Shown here: positions 23,470-34,726 of the stretch, one piece after another
How positions within the stretch are numbered: position 1 is the first letter of the stretch
Layout: the number at the start of each line of letters is the position of its first letter
NCBI GenBank assembly: GCA_036924085.1
Contig: JAVGWX010000004.1
Span: forward strand, 16,519,454 to 16,583,453
Direction of reading: 5' to 3'
From: Ariolimax columbianus
Lineage: Eukaryota; Mollusca; Gastropoda; Stylommatophora; Arionidae
DNA: 64,000 bases
Notes under the pieces: model-generated
Told to the model about the DNA's origin: nothing
The model's input: only the letters and a program-made list of their open reading frames with translations
Database searches by the model: none
Position numbers and translations under genes: made by a program

Positions 23470-23640
23470 GAAACCTTTCGTCGTCTCTTCTTCTTCTTTT
23501 TCTTCGTCTTCGTCATCTTCTTCTTATTGATCTATTTCTTCTGCTTATCATTTTCTTGCTCTTTTTATATTTCTTCTTTTTCTTGTTGTTGTTTTTGTTA
23601 CTCCTTCTTCTTCTTCTTTTCTTCTCCTTTATCTTCTGAT
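23470..23640. repeat. (TTC)n-rich pyrimidine tract
   Basis: Imperfect TTC/TCT repeats of about 170 bp directly after the C-terminus of pol-like copy A. Leucine/phenylalanine-rich open frames over it are artefacts. Confidence 0.9.
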
Positions 23641-25440
23641 TAAAAGAAAAACAAAGTTATCCACTATGTTATTATTGTGTACAATGTGGGGTATTATTTC
23701 CAGAGCTCAACTGGTTACTCTAAGTTCGCCAGGGGTTTACTATATGTGAATGGTAGCGTAATGTTAATTAATCACAATTAGAATCACGCTGGTGTGTCTA
23801 TTAAGCTAGTCATCTACAATCTAAAACATGATTAACCTCTGATATATAGATAATGCGTGTCCATTTATTTCTAACAGATTTAGCATTTCTGTAAGTTAAT
23901 AGAAGATTCATCTTTGCAAACAATTATGGATGAACACATTCAGAAAAAGTTCTCGTTGGTGGACTACATTATATCAAGTATGGAAGTTTGGATAAATGCA
24001 ATTTAATCTATATTAAAGCGCATATTAAAGGTAATAAGTAACACATGAAAAACAAATGAAGTGACGATTACAGCACAAAGAAGAGGAATTATAAAAGAAT
24101 AAACGTAAAGTAAATGAATCACTTATCAGCATCATCAACAGGATCACATTCACCGTTTAGAAACAATGCGAAGTATACGTCTCAACTGCAGCTGATATAT
24201 GAATCCTGAATCTGAGCATTCAGAAAAGCTGATTAAAATAACATAGTTATGTTACAGAAATAAGTTGCTATATCCGTGTATAGACCTCTTTAGTCGTCTT
24301 TCATGCAGGGCCTAGATGGTTACATAGGTTACGTTCTTTGCACCTGGGTACCAGCTGGTTAATATAATAACTAATGTCACGAATGATGCCATTAATAATT
24401 TTTGTACCGAACAATACACGGATGGAACAATGTCGGCAACAAGATCGAATGCTATATTTTCTGAGTATCCTTTTCTTAACAAATACTGACCCGACCTAAC
24501 AAATATTCTGCTGTTGTCTAGTTTTTATTATGCAAATGACATCTCCGATTGAAAGATGTAGTTCTCGTCTCATGGTGACTAAACATTATAAAACATATGT
24601 ATTGTAAACAACAATTCTCAATAACAAGTACAACACTGACATGTGATCAATAATTCTGTGTTGTTATTATTACCACTAACACAAAGGTATAAATAACTTA
24701 TTTTGTTTTGAAATCAAATAACTCAAATTAACGTCACAGATCCACACTGCGGGGATTAGGAAATACAGTTCGATATTTATGTTACCCAAAAGTAATATCA
24801 CACGCACATATTATCGTGCACATACACAAATTATGCTGTCCTACTTATCTAAAGTCAAATGCTATTTGTTATTCACTTTAAGCTCACTAATTTTGATCCA
24901 TATCACCTTACAGTCCAAAGAACAGTATAACGAACAAATTTGTGAAACGTTTGTACCAGCGATCCAGTAAGACTGTAGACTTCGTCTCCTGTGACCTTTA
25001 AAGTCGAGTCAGGATGGGTACGAACACACACCTCTCCCGTTCCGGCTGTGTGAGATTGCTGTGAGATGTGTGCATGCGCTAGACTGCACGTGCATGTAAT
25101 CCTGAGGCTAATGTCTGCATGTGTCTCATGCTGTAACCATGCTAGTTTCTTCCTCTAAGACAGGTTTAATGGGGAGGGGGGCTGATGTCAGGAGCAGACA
25201 GTAGCTTGAGTTTTGATGCTACATAACGGGAGGGGGCTATTCACGGTTGTCATGGTTTTGCGTGCCGTCTGCCGGTAAGCGAGAAGACTAGGGGATCCGG
25301 TTTGTGCTCACAGAGGGATGGGACACACAAATAGGTAAATACAGGCTGGATCTGAACGTAGGCTCAAGGTAGGCTCAGGTACACTGAATGGAACTTGACG
25401 CGCTAATGTGGAATGGTTGTGAAGGGACGAGAGGCAGACA
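23641..25440. other. AT-rich sequence, no recognised feature
   Basis: No LINE, SINE or tandem array signal recognised over about 1.8 kb. A G-rich patch occurs near 25170-25230. Confidence 0.4.
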
Positions 25441-25491
25441 TATTGATGGATAGATATATATACATAGAAAGATACAAAGACAAATATATAC

Positions 25492-25494
<3 letters not shown>

Positions 25495-25579
<85 letters not shown>

Positions 25580-25580
25580 T
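25495..25580. repeat. (GATA)n microsatellite
   Basis: About 20 perfect GATA units, preceded by imperfect ones from about 25440. Confidence 0.97.
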
Positions 25581-25959
25581 GACAAGCAAAGACCAGAAGT
25601 GCCAGGCTGATATTGAGTGCATAAATAACCTGATGTTTAGATGAGTAAAATCCCACGCTGAAAATCGGATACACGCAAGTCACGTGTCCAGGTTATGCAT
25701 GGACCGTGCAGGTATGATTAACTGTGGGTTGGGTCCTGAAAAGGAGGCTGCGTATTTGACGACTTAGGAGTGGCGATTAAGTTAATGATAATTAGGGGAA
25801 TTGTTAAACTCCATAGAGAAGTGATTTCATCATGTATCCTAAGGTTAGTGTGATGGTGGATAATTGTAAATAATATGTGTGTGCTTGGGTTGACAATATT
25901 ATAAATAGAAGAAGCATTTTTATATAACGTGATAGTTTATACATATACAAAAAATATCC

Positions 25960-26400
25960 TAATAGAACTGGATATCGAGGAAAATTGGCTAGTAATCAAT
26001 ATATTAAAAACAAAATATCTTGGCCACATCTAACGTACAGAGAGCACGATACTGAAGAGTATGGTACTTCTTCTTCTTCTGCGTTCGTTCTCAATCTCCG
26101 CGCTAACAAAGCCATGAACAGAGCTTTGCAAGTAGCATGATGTAGTCCGGAGAACGGAATGCGTTGTGTCGCTAGTTTATAGCTTTACTGCGATATTTGC
26201 ACATTTCGGTCCGACACATCCGTCATCGGCAAAGTATGGTACTTGAAAAGCGGGACAGACGCACACTGAGGAGAAGATGGACACACGACATCAGGGAGGT
26301 CATGAAGATAACAGCGGCAGTTCTGGCTAGAGAGAACGAGTCTTACAGATAGGCTGTTGTGATATCAGCGTTCTGCAAAGGACATGCTACATGATGATGA
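25960..26400 (+). pseudogene. LINE C-terminal fragment split by a ~163-bp insertion
   Basis: Plus-strand frames give an INILKTKYLGHI-like block before the break and LEKRDRRTLRRRWTHDIREV plus an ENESYR-like end after it. These fit the K..YLGHI.R........L....EGKR.RGRPR..W.DDI...........A..R..WR end of an RT-type LINE. The final ATGATGATGATGAGG run resembles a short repeat tail. It is cut at 26070-26232 by a short element with perfect target duplications. Degenerate. Confidence 0.7.
26070..26232 (-). mobile_element. Short element G, copy 1 (~163 bp, (GAA)n tail)
   Basis: Flanked by perfect 12-bp direct repeats AGTATGGTACTT (26058-26069 and 26233-26244). On the minus strand it starts GCCGATGACGGATGTGTCGG, contains CTAGCGACACAACGCATTCC, and ends GAACGAACGCAGAAGAAG. 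Copy 2 at 28582-28751 begins at the same point, so this is probably a full-length unit and not a random truncation. No tRNA-type box A/B pair was recognised. Confidence 0.88.
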
Positions 26401-27329
26401 TGAGGAATAGTTTATACTTGGGGATAAATAATACTAGTTCGCTACGTGAATCTGTTGGCCCTCTATGCTTTTTAAGGGATAGCAAAGTATATAACTAAGT
26501 CTTGTAAGACAAAGATTAACGTAGCAGCCCCTTTTAGTCATAACTTATTTCAAGAAGACGCCACTTTGGCGTTGTAACTATGTACTGAGTTTTGGGTTTC
26601 CTTTTTCATGGCGTCGTTGTTGTTCCACTTTTCTGTGTTGCAAGATATTTTTTACACCCAGTCTGAGTATATTAAGATAAAATGTAAAGTCTTCATTAGG
26701 TACGACAAGGAATGCTGGATAATTAATAACACAAACACCATAACTCAGTTACAATGGACTACTTTAATCGGAAGGTTATGATAGTATATTTGTTGGTTGA
26801 TTTATTTTAGTATGCGAGTACACAATTTACTTTCATGCAGGAAACATTTACATTTTTTCGTATCATATTCTAGTTGATTTTAAATTTCACAATAATCCAA
26901 TTTAGAAATAACAGCTAGGATAACATTATAACAATTCATTGAAGGTTTATTACAAATTAACTGAGAGTCAGCCTGAGAGTAATTAGGTAAAGATGAAACG
27001 TCGATCCAAAGCAATATATGAAAGTCTGATATATCATTAGAATAGTTAGTCTATATTTCCTTTCATATTATGTACCAGCCCATCACTGTTAGATCAGTTA
27101 TTTTATATTTCTGTTCATAGTATGTACTCGCCCAACACTATTAGAACACTCTCCATTTCCGTTCATATTATTACAAGCTCACCTCTATTAGAACAATCCC
27201 ACCACTATTAGAACAGTTAGTCTCCATTTCCAGCCAAAGTATGTACCAGCACACCACAGTAGCTATTTGTATTCTATACTGATGTTGGCAGCTACATTCG
27301 CAACTCTCAGTAGTCGCAATTTTGATAAA
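26401..27329. other. AT-rich sequence, weak local repeats
   Basis: 27050-27250 has a few imperfect repeats of CACTATTAGAACA with TCCATTTC. Nothing else recognised. Confidence 0.4.
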
Positions 27330-27680
27330 TGCATATATTTGCATACGACCTCTTGTGGTTATCGAAAAGGCACGACAAACTGCGTTAGATGCCATCCCAC
27401 CTTTCTATCCTGCGGACGGAAAGGCTTCGGTGGTGACCTTGAGGCAAAATCTGCATCCTATGCTATCTCCAGTCGTCTCGATGAATGTCTTGCCACTGGC
27501 AAAAGGTAGCTTAGGCTCTGTGAGTGAGGTTGACAAAAAGCGCAGTTTCTTCCTCACTTTAATCCAAATAACCGCGCAAGTCACCTATTTCAGCGGAGAC
27601 AGCAAGAGATACGACTGTCCACACGGCTGAACAAAGAGAGTGGTCTTCATCACTTGTGATGGACAACTAACTATATATTT
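27330..27680 (+). mobile_element. SINE family beta, diverged copy
   Basis: Blocks CCAGTCGTCTCGATG, TCTTGCCACTGG, GAGTGAGGTTGA, AAGCGCAG, TTCCTCACTTTAATCC, ACCGCGCAAGTCAC and GGACAACTAACTA follow the order of the 19.8-kb and 55.5-kb copies. The 5' part (27330-27440) lies where the tRNA-like head would be but is too diverged to show clean A and B boxes. Confidence 0.65.
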
Positions 27681-27881
27681 TCAGTTGACCTATACTCTCT
27701 TATCCATAGTCAACGGGAACTTGGTCGACAAGTGAATGTTGTAGCAATAATTGAGTGTTTCTTTGGCCAAGTCGCTGTGAATGATAACAGGACATCTTTC
27801 GAACAGCCGCTCTGAATGACAGTATGACATGTCTTTCCAATATTTGTTCTGAATGATAATACAAAGTTGATTCCTCACTGT

Positions 27882-28138
27882 AGGGGACGGCGTGGCCTAG
27901 TGGTTAAGTGGCACGGCTCACAACCCGAAGGTGCTGGGTTCAATCCCCATCACAGCACCGGCCGTTACCCCGGGGAAGCAAACCCTTAGAAAATGCAGGA
28001 GGAAGCAGAACTTTACATAAAATGCATGCTGAAGTCGGATGCATTGGGCCGACAGGCGCAAAATAAAAACCACAGTGCAACGCACACCGCCTTGGGGATT
28101 AGAGAAATAAGGCGAACGAAGAAGAAGAAGAAGAAGAA
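27882..28138 (+). mobile_element. tRNA-derived SINE (family alpha), copy 2, (GAA)n tail
   Basis: Box A TGGCCTAGTGG at 27893-27903 and box B GGTTCAATCCC at 27937-27947. The body is shared with copy 1 (CCGGCCGTTACCCCGGGGAA, GAAAATGCAGGAGGAAGCAG, GCATGCTGAAGTCGGATG). Beyond copy 1 it has a 3' segment containing CGCACACCGCCTTGGGGATT and AAGGCGAACGAAGAAGAAG, then (GAA)n. Target duplications GATTCCTCACTGT are perfect over 13 bp (27869-27881 and 28139-28151). Confidence 0.95.
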
Positions 28139-28239
28139 GATTCCTCACTGTCACTTTTTATATTGGAGATACATTCAATAACTTCAGATGAGAACAACTA
28201 AATATAGAAATATTGCAGTACGAAATATAGATGACTGGA

Positions 28240-29730
28240 ATGCTTGAATACAAAATTAATTAAATTGATTAGACAAAATACCTTAGATGCCTTGACCCTA
28301 AAGATCGATATATCATTCTAAAGAACCGCATCCTCCAGGAGATGCCTACTTGTGATGTCACCACATATTGTACAATTGAAGCGATAATCATCATCAGGCA
28401 AACAGCACTATAACAATGCCGCCAACTGTCTAGTAGCTGCTCCACCCAAATGGTCAATCAAAGACCCCGTCGTACAAACCCGTTAACGACCTGGATTCCG
28501 ACACCCTTACCATTGCAGAAGTTTGTGATGCCCTAAATAAATTAAACGAGGGCAGAGACACATAACCTGATAGCATACTCTTAACGCCGAAGACGGATGT
28601 GTCGGACCGAAAGGTGAAAATATCGCAGCCAAGCTGCAAACTAGCGACACAACGCATTACGTTCTCATGACTACATTCTGCTACTTACAAATCCCTGATC
28701 AGGGCTTAGTATCGGGAGATTGAAAAGGAACGCAGAAGAAGCAGAAGAAGAAGCATTACTCTCGTGCTGATGAAATACGTTCATGACTCAATGAGCGTTA
28801 ACCGGTATGACATTGTACCACAAGCTTAGTATACCGAACTTCTGTTGCATGGCAGGACTGAATCATCACCTTATTATACAAAGGTAAATACACTCGCTCT
28901 AAATGTATCAGTTACAGGTCCGTCGCATCACTGTCTGTCCCCGGAAAAGTCGTTGACCATATACTTATCTCTCGCATTCAACTTCTCCTGGATAAAATAT
29001 GGCCTTTCCCATCCCCGACAGTTAGGTTTCTCTGCCTGCCGTTTTATCATCCTTGCTGTTCGCCTAATCGTGAAGATACACTTAGGATTCAGCCGCCCCA
29101 TCCACGTCGCTTTCGTCAATCTTACGGCTGGATATGGCTCCATAGACATATCTGTCCCACAGAATGCCTACAAGCAAGCTCGAGTTCCATGCCCACTGCA
29201 ATGCCTAATCCAGCATCTACACCACATCACTGGAGCAAGAGCCTGATTGGGCCATCCTCTCTAGGGCAGATTCCGGCAGTGATGTGTTGTCGGCCTGACA
29301 TTACAAACTCGCGTAACGAACATGAACCTCGATCAGAGGGAGATGAAAAACCCAGGAGTCAGCTTTTAACAGCTGCGTGTAAACATTCTTGCACCACACA
29401 TAGTCATATCAAACTACCACTCCCAGATACTGCTTAAACCAATGGAGTAACTAGAAGACTGCATGTAGATTAGGCCTCCCCATGTCTTGGACAAAAGCAA
29501 AGACACACATCTTTGCTGAAACCCCACAGCAACAATAATTGTTGTGGATGGCAACCATATCAACTCCACAGAGGAAGGATTTAAATCTTCCAAATTAGCA
29601 TTCAGATGCAAATTTGTAGTTTCCAATGAAATGGCCGGGTCTCAAACGGCGAAGTCCTCCGATAGACAAGCCTCGAGAAAACACTCACCATGCTAAGCCG
29701 TCGCCGTTCTGTTCCATATGGACATGTCGC
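28240..29730 (+). pseudogene. RT-bearing LINE, degenerate, with element G inserted
   Basis: Starting near 28280, frames give CLDPKDRYIILKNRILQEMP and a TTYCTIEAI-like block (pre-RT linker), then VNDLDSDTLTIAEVCDALNK, the first RT block. After the inserted element the sequence resumes with a YKGKYTRSKCISYRSVA-like block, a PGKVVDHILISRIQLLLDKI-like block and LGFSACR, VAFVNLTAGYGSID (block A; D replaced by N), and from 29440 a RLGLPMSWTKAKT block and the RIGLASRKHS-like thumb. Frames alternate with many stops. The polymerase block C (YADD-type) was not found. No flanking duplication seen. Confidence 0.7.
28582..28751 (+). mobile_element. Short element G, copy 2 (~170 bp, (GAA)n tail)
   Basis: Begins TAACGCCGAAGACGGATGTG, close to the start of copy 1, shares CGGACCGAAAGGTG, CTAGCGACACAACGCATTAC and ends GGAACGCAGAAGAAGCAGAA. 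Flanks AGCATACTCT (28572-28581) and AGCATTACTCT (28752-28762) fit a target duplication with one inserted base. It sits inside the RT block of another LINE. Confidence 0.82.
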
Positions 29731-29879
29731 TCGTTTTGCTAATTATGTCTTATTTGTATACGGCCTGGACTCAACATCGTGGTTATAAACGGTTGTCGCA
29801 ATGAGTCCTTGTTGCCTAAGAGGACTTTCTACCTACCTCCTCTTGGCCAGCGAGTCATAGATGAACAAACAGTTAGGGT

Positions 29880-30640
29880 ATCATTTATTGACCAACATGT
29901 CAAATTATGAGAAATCAAGACACCGGCTTCATGACTAACCGGTCACTGATGCACGATACGGACAACGGGTTCTTGACCAACGAGTAACTGCTGGGCACAC
30001 AGTTAGGGCATCTATCTCTAGACTAACGGGTAACTGATTGGCATTTAGGGCATCTTTTTCCGGACTAACGGGTAACTGATGGGAGGTTAAGGTACCTATC
30101 TCTGGACTAACGAGTAACTGATGGGCACCCAGTTAGGGCATCTATCTCTGGACTAACGGGTAACTGATGGGCAGTTAGGGGCCCTGTCTCTGGACTGACG
30201 AGTAACTGATGGGCAGTTAGGGCACCTATCTCTGGACTAACGGATAACTGATGGGCAGTTAGGGGCCCTATCTCTGGACTAACGAGTAACTGATGGGCAG
30301 TTAGGGCACCTATCTCTGGACTAACGGATAACTGATGGGCAGTTACGTCGTCTTTCTCTGGACTAACGGACAACTGATTAGCACACAGTTAGGGCATCTA
30401 TATCTGGACTAACGGATAACTGATGGGCAGTTATGGGCCCTATCCCTGGACTAACAGGTAACTGAGTGAGACACAGTTAGGGCATCTATCTCTGGAGTAG
30501 CGGGTAACTGATTGGCACACAGTTAGGACATCTATCTCTCGAGTAGCAGGTAACTGATTGGCACACAGTTAGGCCATATATCTTTGGACTAACAGGTAAC
30601 TGATGTGAAAACAGTTGGGACTAATATCCCTGGACCAACT
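29880..30640. repeat. 42-bp minisatellite, about 17 degenerate copies
   Basis: Units of about 42 bp with TCTGGACTAACGGGTAACTG and ATGGGCAGTTAGGGC, best conserved at 30080-30420. A two-unit (84-bp) alternation is visible at 30130-30330 (GGGGCCCT versus GGGCACCT). Confidence 0.92.
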
Positions 30641-31482
30641 GATCACAGGATCGATATTCGGAAGCAACATTCAAACCCAGCTTTTATTCTTATTGACCAT
30701 TCCATATTATATCACCTATTATGATTGTGTAACTAATACCTTTGATCATTTCTTATACAAGTAGACGATAGTAAATTACGATTCATGTTAGATTCGCAAC
30801 ATACAGAGCGATGGAGCGTTCGCTTAATATGGCATAAGTGGCAGGTTTAAGTATGTCTACCCAGCTGTAGATGGCTTACTGGAATGAGAGGAAATGGAGC
30901 TAGGAATAGATCTGACCACGTCCCCTTCATTTAAGAACTAAGGTCTAGTACAACGAGGCCACTAACACTTCCTCTCCAACAGCAGTGCCAGTTCAGAGAC
31001 TACTCAAGAAATAGACATCGTACACAAAACTGAAAGTAAGAGGTACACAAATAGAAACGGCAAACAGTTCACTACAAATGCTTATTTTTATCTCCGCTTT
31101 GGCACTGTCTAAGACTTGGCGCTTTTTCTGCTCCGGTAACCTTACCTTCATGCCATTGTACCTCCCATTATCCCTGTACACATGATTGAGGAGCAGCGTT
31201 GTGCCTACAGTGAAAGGCATACATTCTTGTGTGTGTTAAGTGTTTGCGTGTACGTTTATTGTTTGTGAGCTGGTGTTAAAGTGCGTCCATGAACAGTTCT
31301 GAATGTGTGCATGCATGTGTGTGTATGTGTGTGTATGCGTATGTGCGTGTGTATATATATTTGTGTGTGTGTATTTATACATCGTTATATAGGTATACGG
31401 AAAGCTTCGATGTGAAATAAACAAGAGATATAGATAAATGTATAATATAACATATAAAAAAACAAAGAACAAAAGACAAAGT
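30641..31482. other. Unassigned sequence with GT-rich tract
   Basis: A (GT)n-rich simple stretch lies at 31310-31372. No coding signal recognised before the CR1-like element begins. Confidence 0.4.
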
Positions 31483-31935
31483 AAGCCCTCACATAGACAG
31501 AACAGGGGAAAAAATAAATGAGAATAGGGAGGCAGCTAATCTACTTAATCAGTACTTTGGCACAGTCTACACAAAAAAGGACTACTCCAAGATCCCAGAG
31601 CCTATATATATTTTTCAAAGAGACATGAATACAGCGGGATTAAGATCAATCAATCTGTATTACAGAGGAAATTGTTTTTTTTTAAATTGGACGGGTTAAA
31701 AGTGGATAAATGTCCAGGTCAAGATGGTATTCATCCAAAATTGCTGTTTGAAGTTAGAGAGCAACTAGCAAAACCATTTGCTATATTATGTTTTAATTCA
31801 CTTGTAAAAGGGATTGTTCCACGGGATTGGAAAGATGCAGGAGTGATTACCTTATTCAATAAGGGCAAACAAATCAGATCCAGCGAATTGTAGAACGGTG
31901 AGTTTAACGAGCATAGTCTGTAAATTGTTGGAGTC
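31483..31935 (+). pseudogene. CR1-like reverse transcriptase, N-terminal half
   Basis: Frame reads DRTGEKINENREAANLLNQY, then a TVYTKK-like block, then LKVDKCPGQDGIHPKLLFEV, a FNSLVKGIVPRDWKDAGV-like block and a frame-shifted NCRTVSLTSIVCKLLES block (RT blocks 1-2). An in-frame break occurs after KQIRS at about 31890. The second half is 3.7 kb downstream beyond the insertion. Confidence 0.82.
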
Positions 31936-31964
31936 TTCTTCTTCTTCTTCTTCTGCGTACGCAG

Positions 31965-33149
31965 TCAGACAGTAACCATTATTTTTTCGAAAAAAGCGGC
32001 GATCATCCTGAGGCTGTCGCCACTGCCATAGAGCGTGTCTTGCAGTTCCACTGGTGATGGCCACATCTGCTCTCTCTGATCCTCGTATGTCGGGCAGTTC
32101 TGCAGCAGATGTTCAGCGGTCATTTTACCAGTACCGCACGGGCATTCGTCGGTACACCCTATCTTCAATTTGTTGAATAGGTGGTACCTCAGTCTATTGT
32201 AGCCAGTGCGAAGTCTGAAGACAACGACCTGCTCTCTTCGGTTAAACTGGTAATAGGCATCGTTTTTTGTGTAACCAGTATGTTCGGTTTCCCATTTGGT
32301 CATGTATCTGGCTTTGATAAGCCGTTTTGACTCTTCGTACGTCATACTGGTATCTGTTTGTGGTAGTCTTGCACCTTCTTTTGCCAGTCTGTCTGCCTCC
32401 TCGTTGCCTTGGATGTTGCAGTGTGATGGGACCCACTGTACCACTACCCTTTTTGGTGCGGACTGCTGGCACAGTTTGCAGAGTGCTGCTCTTAAGTCAT
32501 TAAGCTCAGTGTTTTTCTGGCTTTTTAGCGCTGTGACTACGGCGAGAGCATCTGTAAGCAGGACTACATGGCTTTCATTTTCACTGTGTGTCACCATTTC
32601 TTCCACTGCCGCCCTCAGTGCCTCTGCCTCCACTCTGAAATTGCTTGTGTACTTACCAGTAGCGAATGACAGTGTTATTTTTCTACCATTTGGTAGGTTC
32701 AGGAATGCTCCTGCCCCTCCGTTCTGTGTTGTGTTTGTTACGGTGTATGCATGGGTCCAGTCCATGCTTGGGTAGCTTTTCGTTATGAAGCTTAGGGAAG
32801 TATCTCTCCTTTCTTTTTCAGTCTGGCAGTTTTTGTTTGCAATACCTGGTATATTTTCTACCACCTCTGGAAATATATCCTGCCTCCAGATAGGTTTTCG
32901 TACAGTAGTGATGGGTTTTGGTGTTGTTAGTGCGTTTATGGGATCTTCGTGCATCTTTGCTTTAGCTATTTTTTCAAAGTTTCTGCGCTTTAGTTTCCCA
33001 TTTCCCAAATTGTTTAGTCTCTGGTGCATTGGATGGTCGGTCAGTCTTCGGAGCTTCTCTGACTGCAGCTGGGCTCTGCAGTCCCTTCTATCGGTCATGG
33101 ATTGCAGTTTTGTAATATTTTCAAGTTCTACAATTGGCGTTGACTTCAT
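31965..33149 (-). pseudogene. RNase H and C-terminal domain, Jockey-like copy 1 (catalytic DGS deleted)
   Basis: 394 open codons. After a pre-RNase H spacer (KLKRRNFEKIAKAKMHEDP), the RNase H domain reads WTHAYTVTNTTQNGG, where copy 2 has WTHAYTDGSVTNTTQNGG. Nine bases coding Asp-Gly-Ser are missing, removing the first catalytic carboxylate. The other RNase H blocks ([35 protein letters not shown]) are present. The C-terminal TDECPCGTGKMTAEHLLQNC knuckle and LRMIAAFFEKI end follow. The Met start is arbitrary: coding originally ran on from RT, and frame is lost at about 33150. Confidence 0.88.
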
Positions 33150-34726
33150 GCCACCTGTTATAATTTAAGGCTTGGTTTTGAAGTTTGCTAATTTTATCGA
33201 AGTTCGCCTTCGCTGCTGTTGTCAATGCCGCAATGCCATACTCGAGAACTGGTCTCACTCTTCCAGTGTACAGTTTCTTTAGTATGCCTTTGTCTGCTCC
33301 CCGGCTTGTGCCAGCAAGTTTCCTCATGATTGCCATTCTTTCTCTGGCTTTCATTCGGTTTCTCTCAATCTGACTTTTCCATGTCATGCGCCGATCAAAT
33401 GTGACTCCCAGATAGGTTGGGGTTGTCGTTTGGCTGCAGGAATTTGCCATTTAGACTTAATTTGGTATTTTGGGGTTTTAATGAAAGCGAGAATATTGTG
33501 CATGTGGTTTTCTCCTCGTTTATTTTGACCAGCCATGAGTTCGCCCACTCTTCCAGCGATGTTAGGGCCGTCTGTATCCGATTTCTTGCTATGGTGAGAT
33601 TCTTTTCAGAGGTCCACATAGCCAGATCGTCTGCAAACATTGAGCTATGGACTCTTCTTGGTATATTCTCTGTAATATCGTTTATATATACCAGGAAGAG
33701 TGTGGGTGACAGTACTCCCCCTTGGGGTACTCCCTGCTCGAGTGTCACCTTTTTGCTCATCTGCCCTTGTACTTGGACTCTGGCCGTTCTTTGTTTGAGG
33801 TAGTGGTTGATCCACTTGTACATTTCCCCACAAACATCACTTCTTCTTAGCTTGACTCTAAGTCCATCTTTCAAGACTTTGTCAAATGCCTTTTCCAGAT
33901 CCACCCAAACAGCTACTGTGTGTTTCTGTGCCTGGTAGGCATCTTCTATCTCCTGGGCTATGAGGAGGACCTGGTCCTCAGTGGATCTGTGCTGTCTAAA
34001 GCCGGCTTGCTGTGGAATTAGTATTCGTTTTTCTTCCAGATGTCACATCAGTCTGGTGTTTATCATCCGTTCCATCAACTTGCAGACACAGCTCAGTAGG
34101 CTTATGGGCCTGTATCAATTTTGATCTGTTTTGTCCTTTCCTGTTTTTGGTACTGGTACGAGTACTGCGTCTTTCCATGCCTGTGGTACAATTCCCCTTT
34201 TCCAGCTTTGGTTCAGGACCGATAGCAGTTTCCTCTTCGCTGTTTGACCCAGCCCCATCAGCATTGCATTTGTTATCCCGTCTTTTCCGGGAGATTTCCT
34301 TTTCTTTAGTGTTCTCATAGCCTCTTCCATTTCGCGCATTGCTAATTTGTCCATCATGTGCTCTTCAGGTGCCGTATTCATGTTTTCGTGCCCCTTTAGC
34401 TCTTCGCTAATGTCTGTATGCTTATCTGCAGGGACCTCGATGTGGTTTGCTCTGGCATAGTGATCGACAAAGGCGTTTGCGGCTTTCTTACCTGTGATCA
34501 AGTTCTCGCCCTGCTTGATAGTAATTTGTTTATTTGACGGGGTTTCGTCGTTCATGGCTCTGACTAGCTTCCATAGCTTGTTCCCGTCTTTGTCTAGGTT
34601 TAGACTTTCCGTTTTATTTTTCCAGCTTTCTCTTGCTGTTTGAGTGTGTTTGTACTTCGCCGTGGCGGCTTTGAGGGCGATGTTTGCCTCCATGGATTTT
34701 TCTCGCTCTGCCATGGTTCCTAGCAT
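33150..34726 (-). pseudogene. Reverse transcriptase, Jockey-like copy 1 (stops and frame shifts)
   Basis: From the 5' side: a ATAKYKHTQTARESWKNKTE block, MRTLKKRKSPGKDGITNAML (RT block 1), YRPISLLSCVCKLMERMINT (block 2), VWVDLEKAFDKVLKDGL (block A), EQGVPQGGVLSPTLFLVYIN (block B), SSMFADDLAM (block C, FADD intact), then a VTFDRRMTWKSQIERNRM thumb. Two stops, TGA after TDQN at 34115 and TGA after NTRLM, correspond to Gly and Trp codons in copy 3. Frame shifts occur near 34725 (from the endonuclease), 33400-33450 and 33150. Confidence 0.88.

Noticed and set aside
26070..26232. Hammerhead-like ribozyme core in element G (CCGATGA ... GAAA)
   Set aside because: The position after C3 is C and not U, and the bases next to the core do not pair to form helix II, so the catalytic fold is not supported.
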